8,696 bases of DNA from Desulfobulbus sp. (GCA_030602145.1 JAUWAH010000071.1:1-8696); one strand, 5' to 3'. Positions 1 to 6,285 are shown, counted from the stretch's first letter. Numbers and translations are program-made. The notes: a model not told the origin generated them from the sequence alone.

Positions 1-223
1 ACTGGATGATTTCGACATTGGTCACCGAGCGGGCCCGGGCGGTCATGGCCGCGATCAGTTCCTGGGGTGCACCGCAGCCGGTGCCGATGAACACCCGGTG
101 CCCGGACTTGAGGTGACTCAGGGCCTGGGTCGGGGTGGCGAGCATGTCGCTGTACAGTTCCTGCCAGTTCTTTTCGTATTCCAGGGGGGCGCCCAAGGGG
201 GCCAGGGGACAAAATGACGGCAT
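1..223 (-). CDS. Acetyl-CoA hydrolase / CoA-transferase family protein, N-terminal fragment (runs off window)
   Basis: Only the first 74 codons are in the window; the 3' part lies beyond the left edge. The translation begins MPSFCPLAPLGAPLEYEKNW and continues with ALSHLKSGHRVFIGTGCGAP, followed by QELIAAMTARA. The pattern 'A..hlksGhrVFIGtGcg.P..Li.Am' is the N-terminal signature of the acetyl-CoA hydrolase/4-hydroxybutyrate CoA-transferase family (inference from remembered family pattern). These cytoplasmic enzymes move CoA between acetyl-CoA and another acid, or hydrolyse it, through a glutamyl-CoA intermediate; the catalytic Glu would lie outside the window. The ATG at 223 is favoured by a strong purine-rich ribosome-binding site 4-10 nt upstream. 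The gene starts 4 nt after the acyl-CoA ligase stop, so it is the fourth gene of the leftward operon. Relatives in anaerobic deltaproteobacteria may carry a C-terminal GNAT acetyltransferase domain; that cannot be tested here. Confidence 0.75.
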   Translation of the reverse strand, partial: MPSFCPLAPLGAPLEYEKNWQELYSDMLATPTQALSHLKSGHRVFIGTGCGAPQELIAAMTARARSVTNVEIIQ

Positions 224-227
224 GGAT

Positions 228-2333
228 TCACCTCTCCTCGATAAGCGGCGCGAAGGTCATGCGGGCATCGACCACCACCGGTTCATTGCCGACCTCGCCG
301 ACGATCAGGGGATTGATGTCCAGATCGAGGATCTGGGGGAAATCGGTGGTCAGTTGACTGATCCGCTGCAGGGAGACGGCGATGGCGTGCAGGTCGACCT
401 CCTTGAGGCCGCGTTTGCCCTGGAGCAGTTCGTAGGAACGGGTCGACTTGAGCATCTGGACGGCCTCGTTCTCGGTGATCGGCGCCAGGTGGAAGGTGAC
501 GTCCTTCATCACCTCGACGAAGATGCCGCCCAGACCGAACATCAGCATGGGGCCGAACTGGGGGTCCCGGGTCATGCCGATGATGATCTCCAGCCCCTTT
601 TCGGCCATCTTCTCGACATAGATGCCGCCGATGATGGCGTTGGGAGCGTGCTTGTTGATGCGCAGCATCATCAGGTCGAAGGCATCGGCCACCTCCTGGG
701 CGGAGCCGAGGTTGAGGCGGACGCCGCCCAGGTCCGACTTGTGAACGATGGAGGGCGAGATGATCTTCAGCGCCACCGGAAAGCCGATGAAGCGGGCGAT
801 CTCCACCGCCTCCTCCGGCGTGGTGGTCAGCCTGCCTTCCAGGATGTGGAAGCCGTAGGCCTTGAGGATGTCCTTCGATTTGACCTCGCCAAGCCTAAGC
901 CGGTTGGTGCGCTGCCGCCGGGCGATGATTCGTTCCACCCGCCGCCGGTTGACCGGAAAGCGGACCACGTGGCGGGCGGGGCGAGTTTTCCAGACGCCGT
1001 ATTCGTGCATGGCCTTGAGCGCACCCACGGCCCGTTCCGGCGAGTCGTAGAAGGGCAGGCCGGCGGCGGCCAGTTCCTTGCGCGAGGGCATGATGTCACT
1101 GCCGCCGAGGAAGGAGGCGAGCAGGGGGGTCCGTTCGTCGAGATGAGCGACGATGGCCCGGACCGTGGCCGCCGGTTCGGTCATGTACTGGGGGGCCAGC
1201 ACCACCAGGATGGCGTCGATGGAGCCGTCGGCCACGGCGATGTCGATGGCGGCGGCGTAGTGGCGCGGCTCGGCGTCGGCGGAGATGTCGATGGGGTTGT
1301 CGATGAAGGCGGCGGCCGGCAGCCGCTGGCGCAGGTGCGCCGCCAACTGCTCGTTGAGCGGCGTGACGCTCATGCCGGCCTTTTCGACCGCGTCGGCGGC
1401 CATGGTGCCGGAGCCGCCCGAATTGGTGATGATCAGCACCCGGTCGCCCTTGGGGGTGGGTTGCAGGGCCAGGGCGGTGGCGTAGTCGAACAGAGCCTCG
1501 AAGCTGTCGGCCCGGCAGATACCGGCCCGCTTGAAAGCGGCCCCGTAGGCGGTGTCCTTGCCGGCGAGCACGCCGGTGTGGTTGGCCGCGGCCTTGTTGC
1601 CGGCCACGGTGGTGCCGGCCTTGAGGATGACCACCGGCTTGCGGCAGCTTGCCTCCTCGGCCGCCTTGACGAACTTGTCGCCGTCGCTGATATCTTCCAG
1701 GTAGCCGACGATCACCCGGGTCTGCTCGTCGTGGGCCAGGGCGGAGAGCACGTCGACCTCGGTAATGTCGGCCTTGTTGCCGATGGACACCGCCTTGGAG
1801 ACACCGAGTTCGCGTTCGTCGGCGATATCCATCATGGCGGTGCACAGGGCGCCGGACTGGGAAAAGACGGCCAGTTGCCCGGCCTGGGGAATGCGCTTGG
1901 AAAAGGAGGCATTCAGGTTGATGGCGGTGTTGATCACCCCCAGACAGTTGGGACCGAGCAGCCGAACCCCTCCCTTTTGGCAGATGGCAGTCAGCTCCTC
2001 CTCAATGGCCCGTCCTGAGCGGCCGGTCTCCTTGAAGCCGGAGGCCACCACCACGATGGCCCCGGCCTTCTTCTGCACCGCCTCCTTGGCGGCGGCCGGC
2101 GCCATGTCCGCCGGCACGGCAATCACCACCAGGTCGATGGGGCCGGAATATTCGGCCAGCCTGGTGTAGACTTTGAGTCCGAACAGTTCGCCGCCAGCCG
2201 GATTCACCGGCACGATCGGTCCCTTGAAGCCGCTCTGCACCAGGTTCCACATGGTGGAGTGGCCGACCTTGCCCACGGTCTTGGAAGCGCCGATCACCGC
2301 AATCGAAGCGGGCGAAAAGAGTTTATCCAGCAT
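228..2333 (-). CDS. Acetate/acyl-CoA ligase (ADP-forming), fused alpha-beta subunits
   Basis: This 701-residue cytoplasmic enzyme should catalyse the reversible reaction acyl-CoA + ADP + Pi = acid + CoA + ATP. Domain order is the usual fused one: CoA-binding Rossmann domain (about 5-130, with VIGAS at 13-17 and LGPNCLG at 126-132), succinyl-CoA-ligase-like domain (about 145-290), a third CoA-ligase-like domain (about 295-450), an Arg-rich linker (about 450-480), then an ATP-grasp domain (about 483-701). The phosphohistidine motif NHTGVLAG is present (His252), as are the ATP-grasp-side HKSDLGG (531-537), GGIFVEV (602-608) and DINPL (672-676). An intact His252 argues for a catalytically active ligase rather than a Pat-type protein acetyltransferase, whose related domain is fused to GNAT; no GNAT domain is present here. 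Length matches fused ADP-forming ligases. Start ATG at 2333 is preceded by AGAGGT. It begins 8 nt after the CBS-ACT gene stop. The substrate could be acetate, propionate, branched-chain or aryl acids; sequence inspection cannot decide. Confidence 0.9.
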   Translation of the reverse strand: MLDKLFSPASIAVIGASKTVGKVGHSTMWNLVQSGFKGPIVPVNPAGGELFGLKVYTRLAEYSGPIDLVVIAVPADMAPAAAKEAVQKKAGAIVVVASGFKETGRSGRAIEEELTAICQKGGVRLLGPNCLGVINTAINLNASFSKRIPQAGQLAVFSQSGALCTAMMDIADERELGVSKAVSIGNKADITEVDVLSALAHDEQTRVIVGYLEDISDGDKFVKAAEEASCRKPVVILKAGTTVAGNKAAANHTGVLAGKDTAYGAAFKRAGICRADSFEALFDYATALALQPTPKGDRVLIITNSGGSGTMAADAVEKAGMSVTPLNEQLAAHLRQRLPAAAFIDNPIDISADAEPRHYAAAIDIAVADGSIDAILVVLAPQYMTEPAATVRAIVAHLDERTPLLASFLGGSDIMPSRKELAAAGLPFYDSPERAVGALKAMHEYGVWKTRPARHVVRFPVNRRRVERIIARRQRTNRLRLGEVKSKDILKAYGFHILEGRLTTTPEEAVEIARFIGFPVALKIISPSIVHKSDLGGVRLNLGSAQEVADAFDLMMLRINKHAPNAIIGGIYVEKMAEKGLEIIIGMTRDPQFGPMLMFGLGGIFVEVMKDVTFHLAPITENEAVQMLKSTRSYELLQGKRGLKEVDLHAIAVSLQRISQLTTDFPQILDLDINPLIVGEVGNEPVVVDARMTFAPLIEER
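231..239 (-). promoter_or_regulatory. Ribosome-binding site embedded in the end of the ligase gene
   Basis: On the minus strand the run GAGGAGAGG is followed directly by TGA, then 4 nt, then the ATG at 223. The bases encode the last residues (Glu-Glu-Arg) of the upstream ligase and also form the Shine-Dalgarno sequence of the downstream gene. This decides the start of the CoA-transferase gene and implies translational coupling. Confidence 0.8.
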
Positions 2334-2341
2334 GCAGACCT

Positions 2342-3001
2342 CTATTCTCTGAATTCCTCGGGGACGTGGATGGTGAATCCGGCGGCCTCCAGGGCCTTGT
2401 AGACGGATCGCACGTTATAGGTGTTGATGCGGAGGAAGATCATCGGCTTGCTCTTGGTGCCGCCGTCACTCCGCACCAGCCTGGTGAAGACCACCTGCGC
2501 CTCCTCCATGGCCCGCACCAGTTTGCTCATGGCCTGGGGATCGCCGGTGTCCTCGATCGACACCAGCACCGACCCCTTCTCACCCAGGCCGAACAGAGCC
2601 CGGTAGGCGTTCATCAGGTCGGCGGTGGTGAACACCCCCACCACCTTGTCGTCGTCGTTGACCACCGGCAGGGCTCCGATCTTGCGGGTCTGGAAGAGAA
2701 GCAGGGCGTCATCGAGGGTGGCGTTGGGGTTGAGGGTCAGGCAGTCGCGGGTCATGACCACGCTTACCGGCGTGCTGTTGACCTGTTCCTCGACATGCTG
2801 CCGTTCGCTGCTGCTGGCCACCGACGAAGGCCGGGCCGAGCGGAGGTCGCGGTCGGAGAGGATCCCCTGCAATCCATCCTGTTCGTCGACAACGATAAGG
2901 TGGCGAATGTTCTTCTGCTGGAGAATGTCGATCGCCTCGGCAACGGTCGTCCCCGGGGTGACCGTGATCGGCGAGGGAGTCATATGGTAGCGGATAAACA
3001 T
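2342..3001 (-). CDS. CBS-CBS-ACT domain protein, AcuB-like energy/metabolite sensor
   Basis: This 219-residue soluble protein has two CBS repeats followed by an ACT-like domain. CBS1 spans about residues 5-58 (starting RYHMTPSPITV, ending GILSDRDL). CBS2 spans about 80-135 (starting VMTRDCLTLNP, ending GVFTTADL). Both repeats keep the 'G-hydrophobic-x-[ST]-x-x-D' motif that contacts ribose or phosphate of adenine nucleotides in Bateman modules. Residues about 144-213 look like an ACT-type beta-alpha-beta regulatory domain. The architecture and length match AcuB, encoded beside a deacetylase in the Bacillus acu operon (family knowledge). It has no catalytic motifs and no membrane segments, so a regulatory subunit sensing adenylates or a small ligand is inferred, with the neighbouring ligase or deacylase as likely partner. 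Start ATG at 3001 follows TTTGGAGG with good spacing. It lies between the deacylase (39 bp upstream) and the ligase (8 bp downstream). Confidence 0.85.
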   Translation of the reverse strand: MFIRYHMTPSPITVTPGTTVAEAIDILQQKNIRHLIVVDEQDGLQGILSDRDLRSARPSSVASSSERQHVEEQVNSTPVSVVMTRDCLTLNPNATLDDALLLFQTRKIGALPVVNDDDKVVGVFTTADLMNAYRALFGLGEKGSVLVSIEDTGDPQAMSKLVRAMEEAQVVFTRLVRSDGGTKSKPMIFLRINTYNVRSVYKALEAAGFTIHVPEEFRE

Positions 3002-3040
3002 GGCAAACCTCCAAAGGTCAGCTGTGCATCTTGGCTGCTT

Positions 3041-4006
3041 TCATTTCTTGTACCCCACAAGCCCCATGAGGTAGGCTTCGACGCAACTCCCGAGTTTGTT
3101 CAGATTGTACCCGCCTTCGAGAATGGAGATCACCCGCCCGTCGGTGAAGTCGCGGCCGACCCACCGGACAAATTCGCCCAGTTGCCGGTACAGGTCGACG
3201 GTGAAGGCCAAACCGGACATGTCGTCGTCGCGGTGGGCGTCGAAGCCGGCGCCGACGACCAGGGCGTCCGGACGGAACTGCTCAAGGAAGGCGGTGATCT
3301 TGGGCAGGATCCGCAGCACCTGGTCTTCACCGGAGCCGGGCGGCAGGGGCAGGTTGAGGATGGTTCCCTTGCCATCGCCGAAACCACGATCCTCGGCCCA
3401 GCCGGTACCGGGATAGCTGAAGCTTGGATGCTCGTGAATGGAGATATAGGCGCTGTCGGCCTCTTCCTCGAAGGCGGTCTGGATGCCGTTGCCGTGGTGG
3501 GCGTCGAAATCGAACACGCAGATCCGCTGTCGGCCGTACTGCTGCTGCCAGTAGCGGGCGGCGATGACGCAGTTGTTGAAGAAGCAGAAGCCGTAGGGCT
3601 GGTTGGGCTCGGCGTGGTGACCGGGCGGCCGGGTCTGGCAGAAGACCACACCACCCGGTTCGGCCTCGGCCACATCGACGCCGACCAGGCCGGAACCGGC
3701 CGACAGGGTGGCGATCTCAAAGGAATCGTAGCCCACCTGGTTGTCGGGGTGGTCGATGTAGGTTCGGCCCGAGAGCACCGCCTCTTCGAAACGAAACAGC
3801 CACCCCTCGGTATGAAAGGTCAGCAACTGACTTCGCTCGGCGGGCCGGGGCGGCAGATGGCGAATGCGGTTGGCCAGGCGGCCTTCGGCGAGCCGGTCGG
3901 TGATGGCCGGCATCCGCTCGGGAGCCTCGGGATGGTCGCTGCCGCCGGTGTCGTGCCTGAGAAAGGCCGGCGCAGTGATGATGGTGATGGGCGGCTGATG
4001 GTCCAT
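3041..4006 (-). CDS. HDAC/AcuC/AphA-superfamily zinc-dependent deacylase
   Basis: A 321-residue cytoplasmic amidohydrolase of the histone-deacetylase fold, expected to remove acetyl or other acyl groups from protein lysines or from polyamines. Numbered from the ATG at 4006, the motifs are RPPGHHAEP with the His130-His131 catalytic pair, YGFCFFNN (138-145), and FDFDAHHGNG with zinc ligands Asp168 and His170. The third zinc ligand is Asp256 in GAGFDAHRDD, and Tyr300 in LEGGYN is the transition-state tyrosine. All catalytic residues are present. The wording of the motifs (GGSDHPEAPERM near the N-terminus, RPPGHHAE, FCFFNN) is closer to class II-like bacterial deacylases than to class I AcuC. An in-frame TTG at 4048 would add 14 residues (MRGHPPCNRAAHGP) that do not look like this family. 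The ATG at 4006 begins just before the conserved core but lacks a clear Shine-Dalgarno sequence, so the start is uncertain. First gene of the leftward operon. Confidence 0.9.
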   Translation of the reverse strand: MDHQPPITIITAPAFLRHDTGGSDHPEAPERMPAITDRLAEGRLANRIRHLPPRPAERSQLLTFHTEGWLFRFEEAVLSGRTYIDHPDNQVGYDSFEIATLSAGSGLVGVDVAEAEPGGVVFCQTRPPGHHAEPNQPYGFCFFNNCVIAARYWQQQYGRQRICVFDFDAHHGNGIQTAFEEEADSAYISIHEHPSFSYPGTGWAEDRGFGDGKGTILNLPLPPGSGEDQVLRILPKITAFLEQFRPDALVVGAGFDAHRDDDMSGLAFTVDLYRQLGEFVRWVGRDFTDGRVISILEGGYNLNKLGSCVEAYLMGLVGYKK

Positions 4007-4096
4007 GGGTCCGTGGGCGGCTCGATTGCACGGGGGGTGGCCCCGCAAGTCCCGACAACCTTACCGTATTCGCCGGCAAAAACGAAGCGATTCTTT

Positions 4097-4125
4097 TTAA
4101 TATCACCCTGATGGTCGATGGTGAA
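4097..4125 (-). promoter_or_regulatory. Candidate sigma-70-type promoter for the leftward deacylase-ligase operon
   Basis: On the minus strand TTCACC (4125-4120) and TATTAA (4102-4097) are separated by exactly 17 nt. Each matches the consensus hexamer at four of six positions. It lies in the AT-richest part of the intergenic region and would give a 5' UTR of about 85 nt before the ATG at 4006. Consensus matching by eye only. Confidence 0.35.
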
Positions 4126-4212
4126 AGGAGGTGTGGAAACCGCGGGTGCGCGCTCGAATGTTCCCCGATTGCAGGGGCGAGAGGCTTTGCTTGCAACGGT
4201 GTGTATCGGGTT

Positions 4213-4227
4213 ACCATCGTCGATGGT
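4213..4227. promoter_or_regulatory. Palindromic operator candidate with 7-bp arms
   Basis: The sequence ACCATCGTCGATGGT is a perfect inverted repeat (ACCATCG / CGATGGT) around a single central T. The same half-site CGATGGT recurs at 4116-4122, overlapping the -35 hexamer of the leftward promoter candidate. This arrangement suits a dimeric regulator acting on one or both divergent operons, but no regulator gene is in the window and the binding role is inferred. Confidence 0.35.
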
Positions 4228-4311
4228 CCTGCCAACAGTCGATTGCTGACATTTCGAGGAGCGCGGCAACAAGAAATCACTCTGTGGTTCCGGAGGGTTC
4301 TTGCTGCGCCC

Positions 4312-4327
4312 GAAATGGCGAAATGGC
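4312..4327 (+). repeat. Two-copy tandem repeat of GAAATGGC beside the rightward promoter
   Basis: GAAATGGC occurs twice head to tail (4312-4319 and 4320-4327), ending 3 bp before the -35 hexamer of the rightward promoter candidate. The position fits an activator or repressor site, but two short copies could arise by chance or slippage. Confidence 0.4.
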
Positions 4328-4330
4328 CGT

Positions 4331-4359
4331 TTTACTCCTTCGTACAAGTGCATTATCGT
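4331..4359 (+). promoter_or_regulatory. Candidate sigma-70-type promoter for the ABC export operon
   Basis: TTTACT (4331-4336) and TATCGT (4354-4359) are separated by 17 nt and each matches four of six consensus positions. Transcription would start near 4366, leaving a UTR of about 54 nt before the ATG at 4420. Only sequence similarity supports it. Confidence 0.3.
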
Positions 4360-4419
4360 TCATCCCTTCTCTCCGTCTGCCACGCACAATAGAGGGGAGA
4401 ACATCCACCGGAGTGTGGT

Positions 4420-6285
4420 ATGATGGCCGCCGGACAGCTCCCGGCGTGCAGCGAGGCACGAACCCGGAGGCATACTCCGGGATATCTCATGGACCACACA
4501 GCCACAGCCGACAGACCGCCGCCCGGCGAACCGCGACCCGACCCCGCCAACCCGGCGCCCCTGATCCTCGATGGGGTCCGCAAGACCTTTGCGGTGGACA
4601 AACAGGAGCTGACCGCCCTGGACGGGGTGAGCTGCACCATCCGGCCAGCGATGGTCACCGGCCTGATCGGCCCGGACGGCGCTGGCAAGACCACCCTGAT
4701 GCGACTCTGTGCCGGGCTGTTGACCCCGGATGCGGGCGTAATCCGGGTGCTGGGCTTCGACGCGGTCCGGGAGCCGCTGGCCATCCAGGCCCGAATCGGC
4801 TACATGCCCCAGCGGTTCGGTCTCTACGAAGACCTGAGCGTGCGGGAAAACCTGGATCTGTATGCCGATCTCCAGGGCGTGGAGGCGGCGGTGCGACCGG
4901 AGCGCTACCGGGAACTGCTGGCCATGGCCGGGCTGGAAGGGGTGGGCAATCGGTTGGCCGGCCGGCTTTCCGGCGGCATGAAGCAGAAGCTGGGGCTGGT
5001 CTGCACCCTGGTGCGGCCGCCAAACCTGCTGCTCCTTGACGAACCCACCGTGGGTGTCGACCCGGTTTCGCGCCGGGACCTGTGGCGGATCGTCTACCAT
5101 CTGGTCGAGGCCGAAGGCATGAGCGTGCTCCTCAGCACCGCCTATCTCGACGAGGCCGAACGGTGTGCCGAAGTGGTCCTCCTCCATCGGGGCCATATCC
5201 TCGGTCACGACCGACCGGAGAACTTCAGCCGCCGGGTGGCCGGCCGTACCTGGCTGGTCCGGGCACCCTTGCCCAAGCGGGCCTTGCAGCGGGCCTTGAG
5301 CCGTGACCCGGCGGTGGTCGACGCCCTCATCCTGGGCAAGGCGGTCCGGGTGGTCAGCCGGGAGCCGGGGGCGTTGCGGCCGACCGGCCTGCCGGCGGGT
5401 GATGCGGTGGAGATTGTCGAGGTCGCGCCGCGATTCGAGGATTATTTTGTCGCCCGTCTCAAGGACAAGGAGGCAGACCGGGAGATGGCCCGGATCACCC
5501 TCGGGCAGGTCGCCGGACATGGTGGCCAAGAGGTGATCGCCGTCGATAACCTGGTGCGGCGGTTCGGCGATTTCCACGCCGTCGACCGGGTCAGTTTCCG
5601 GGTGCGTAACGGCGAGATTTTCGGTCTGCTCGGGGCCAACGGTGCCGGCAAGACCACCACCTTCCGGATGCTCTGCGGTCTTTTGCCCATCTCCTCCGGC
5701 ACCTGCTCCGTGGCCGGTGTCAACCTGCGCACCGCGGCGGCCGCCGCCCGGGCCCGGATCGGTTACATGGCGCAGAAATTTTCCCTCTACGGCAACCTGA
5801 CCGTGCTCCACAATCTCAAGTTCTTCAGCAGCGCCTACGGGTTGTGCGGCACACGGCGCAGCCGGCAGATCGAGTGGGCCCTGGCCACCTTCGACCTCGG
5901 GCCGTTTGCCGCCACCGAAAGCCAGAGGCTGCCGCTCGGCTTCAAGCAGCGGCTCGCCCTGGCCGTGGCCCTGATGCACGAACCCGAGGTCCTGTTCCTC
6001 GACGAACCCACCTCCGGGGTCGATCCCCTGGCCCGCCGCGAATTCTGGGCCCAGATCAACAGCCTGGCCGACCAGGGGGTCACCGTGCTGGTTACCACCC
6101 ACTTCATGGAGGAGGCCGAATACTGCGACCGGCTGGTGATCATGGCCGAAGGACGGGTCCTGGCCGAAGGCACGCCGGAAGAGTTGAAGGAACGGTGTGG
6201 CGGCGACAGGGGAGGGGAGGCCACCATGGAGGACGCCTTCATCGGGCTGCTTGAAACCGGCAGGCAGGCGAGGGGGGCAGCATGA
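4420..6285 (+). CDS. Tandem (double) ATP-binding cassette ATPase of an ABC-2 exporter, YbhF-like
   Basis: A 621-residue cytoplasmic ATPase with two fused nucleotide-binding domains, energising the two permeases encoded downstream. NBD1 (about 48-280) has Walker A GPDGAGKTT (84-92), Q-loop Gln131, signature LSGGM (183-187) and Walker B LLLLDEP (203-209), but its H-loop reads STAYLDEAE, with Ala241 where His is expected. NBD2 (about 371-595) has Walker A GANGAGKTT (405-413), Gln452, a degenerate signature LPLGF (504-508), Walker B VLFLDEP (524-530) and an intact His561 in TTHFMEEAE. Size, tandem layout and following gene order match E. coli YbhF of the YbhGFSR exporter (family knowledge). Start: ATG at 4420 has GGAG six nt upstream; ATG at 4489 (598 aa) is the alternative and lacks a well-placed free ribosome-binding site. 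The first 45 residues are Pro/Arg-rich and probably disordered. The stop overlaps the next start by 4 bp. Exported substrate unknown. Confidence 0.9.
   Translation: MMAAGQLPACSEARTRRHTPGYLMDHTATADRPPPGEPRPDPANPAPLILDGVRKTFAVDKQELTALDGVSCTIRPAMVTGLIGPDGAGKTTLMRLCAGLLTPDAGVIRVLGFDAVREPLAIQARIGYMPQRFGLYEDLSVRENLDLYADLQGVEAAVRPERYRELLAMAGLEGVGNRLAGRLSGGMKQKLGLVCTLVRPPNLLLLDEPTVGVDPVSRRDLWRIVYHLVEAEGMSVLLSTAYLDEAERCAEVVLLHRGHILGHDRPENFSRRVAGRTWLVRAPLPKRALQRALSRDPAVVDALILGKAVRVVSREPGALRPTGLPAGDAVEIVEVAPRFEDYFVARLKDKEADREMARITLGQVAGHGGQEVIAVDNLVRRFGDFHAVDRVSFRVRNGEIFGLLGANGAGKTTTFRMLCGLLPISSGTCSVAGVNLRTAAAAARARIGYMAQKFSLYGNLTVLHNLKFFSSAYGLCGTRRSRQIEWALATFDLGPFAATESQRLPLGFKQRLALAVALMHEPEVLFLDEPTSGVDPLARREFWAQINSLADQGVTVLVTTHFMEEAEYCDRLVIMAEGRVLAEGTPEELKERCGGDRGGEATMEDAFIGLLETGRQARGAA
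4463..4481 (+). promoter_or_regulatory. Hairpin sequestering a GGAGG at the 5' end of the ABC ATPase gene
   Basis: CCCGGAG (4463-4469), a 5-nt loop and CTCCGGG (4475-4481) form a perfect 7-bp GC-rich stem. It lies 7 nt before the internal ATG at 4489, and its 5' arm contains most of a GGAGG. If 4489 is a start, the stem would hide or reposition its ribosome-binding site; if 4420 is the start, the hairpin is inside early coding sequence and may slow initiation. Confidence 0.4.

Larger units (their letters stand above)
4007..4419. other. Divergent intergenic region between the two operons (413 bp)
   Basis: No convincing gene is present here. Short open frames on both strands have no recognisable motifs and most run into other frames of the flanking genes. 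The region is less GC-rich than its neighbours in patches (around 4085-4105 and 4325-4365). It contains a leftward promoter candidate (4097-4125), a 15-bp palindrome (4213-4227), an 8-bp tandem repeat (4312-4327) and a rightward promoter candidate (4331-4359). Its length leaves room for regulator binding or a small RNA, but no riboswitch fold was recognised. Confidence 0.6.

Noticed and set aside
135..2018. Plus-strand open frame of 627 codons antisense to the acyl-CoA ligase
   Set aside because: Its translation is Gly/His/Asp/Val-rich with no recognisable domain, as expected for the complement of a GC-rich gene with strong third-position bias; the minus strand encodes a complete, motif-perfect ligase.
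4007..4048. TTG-initiated 14-residue extension of the deacylase
   Set aside because: The in-frame TTG at 4048 has only a weak AAGG upstream, and the extra residues do not resemble the family N-terminus; the ATG at 4006 is preferred, though not certain.
2366..4111. Plus-strand open frame of 581 codons antisense to the CBS-ACT and deacylase genes
   Set aside because: Spans two real genes and their spacer, with low-complexity composition and no domain; a GC-driven shadow.
4111..4392. Small plus-strand frame (93 codons) in the divergent intergenic region
   Set aside because: The translation shows no domain, signal peptide or membrane segment, and its start overlaps the leftward promoter candidate. 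A Shine-Dalgarno-like AAAGGAGGTG at 4124-4133 lies after its ATG, so it does not support that start.
4420..4489. Riboswitch upstream of the ABC ATPase
   Set aside because: The GC-rich hairpin at 4463-4481 prompted a look, but no conserved core of a riboswitch class I know could be matched.
4131..5039. Plus-strand frame of 302 codons running from the intergenic region into the ATPase gene
   Set aside because: It follows a good AAAGGAGG but reads the ATPase gene in the wrong frame with Arg/Gly/Pro-rich nonsense; no family features.
4360..6102. Minus-strand open frame of 580 codons antisense to the ABC ATPase
   Set aside because: Composition rich in Gly, His, Gln and Pro with no motifs; the plus strand carries intact Walker and signature motifs throughout.
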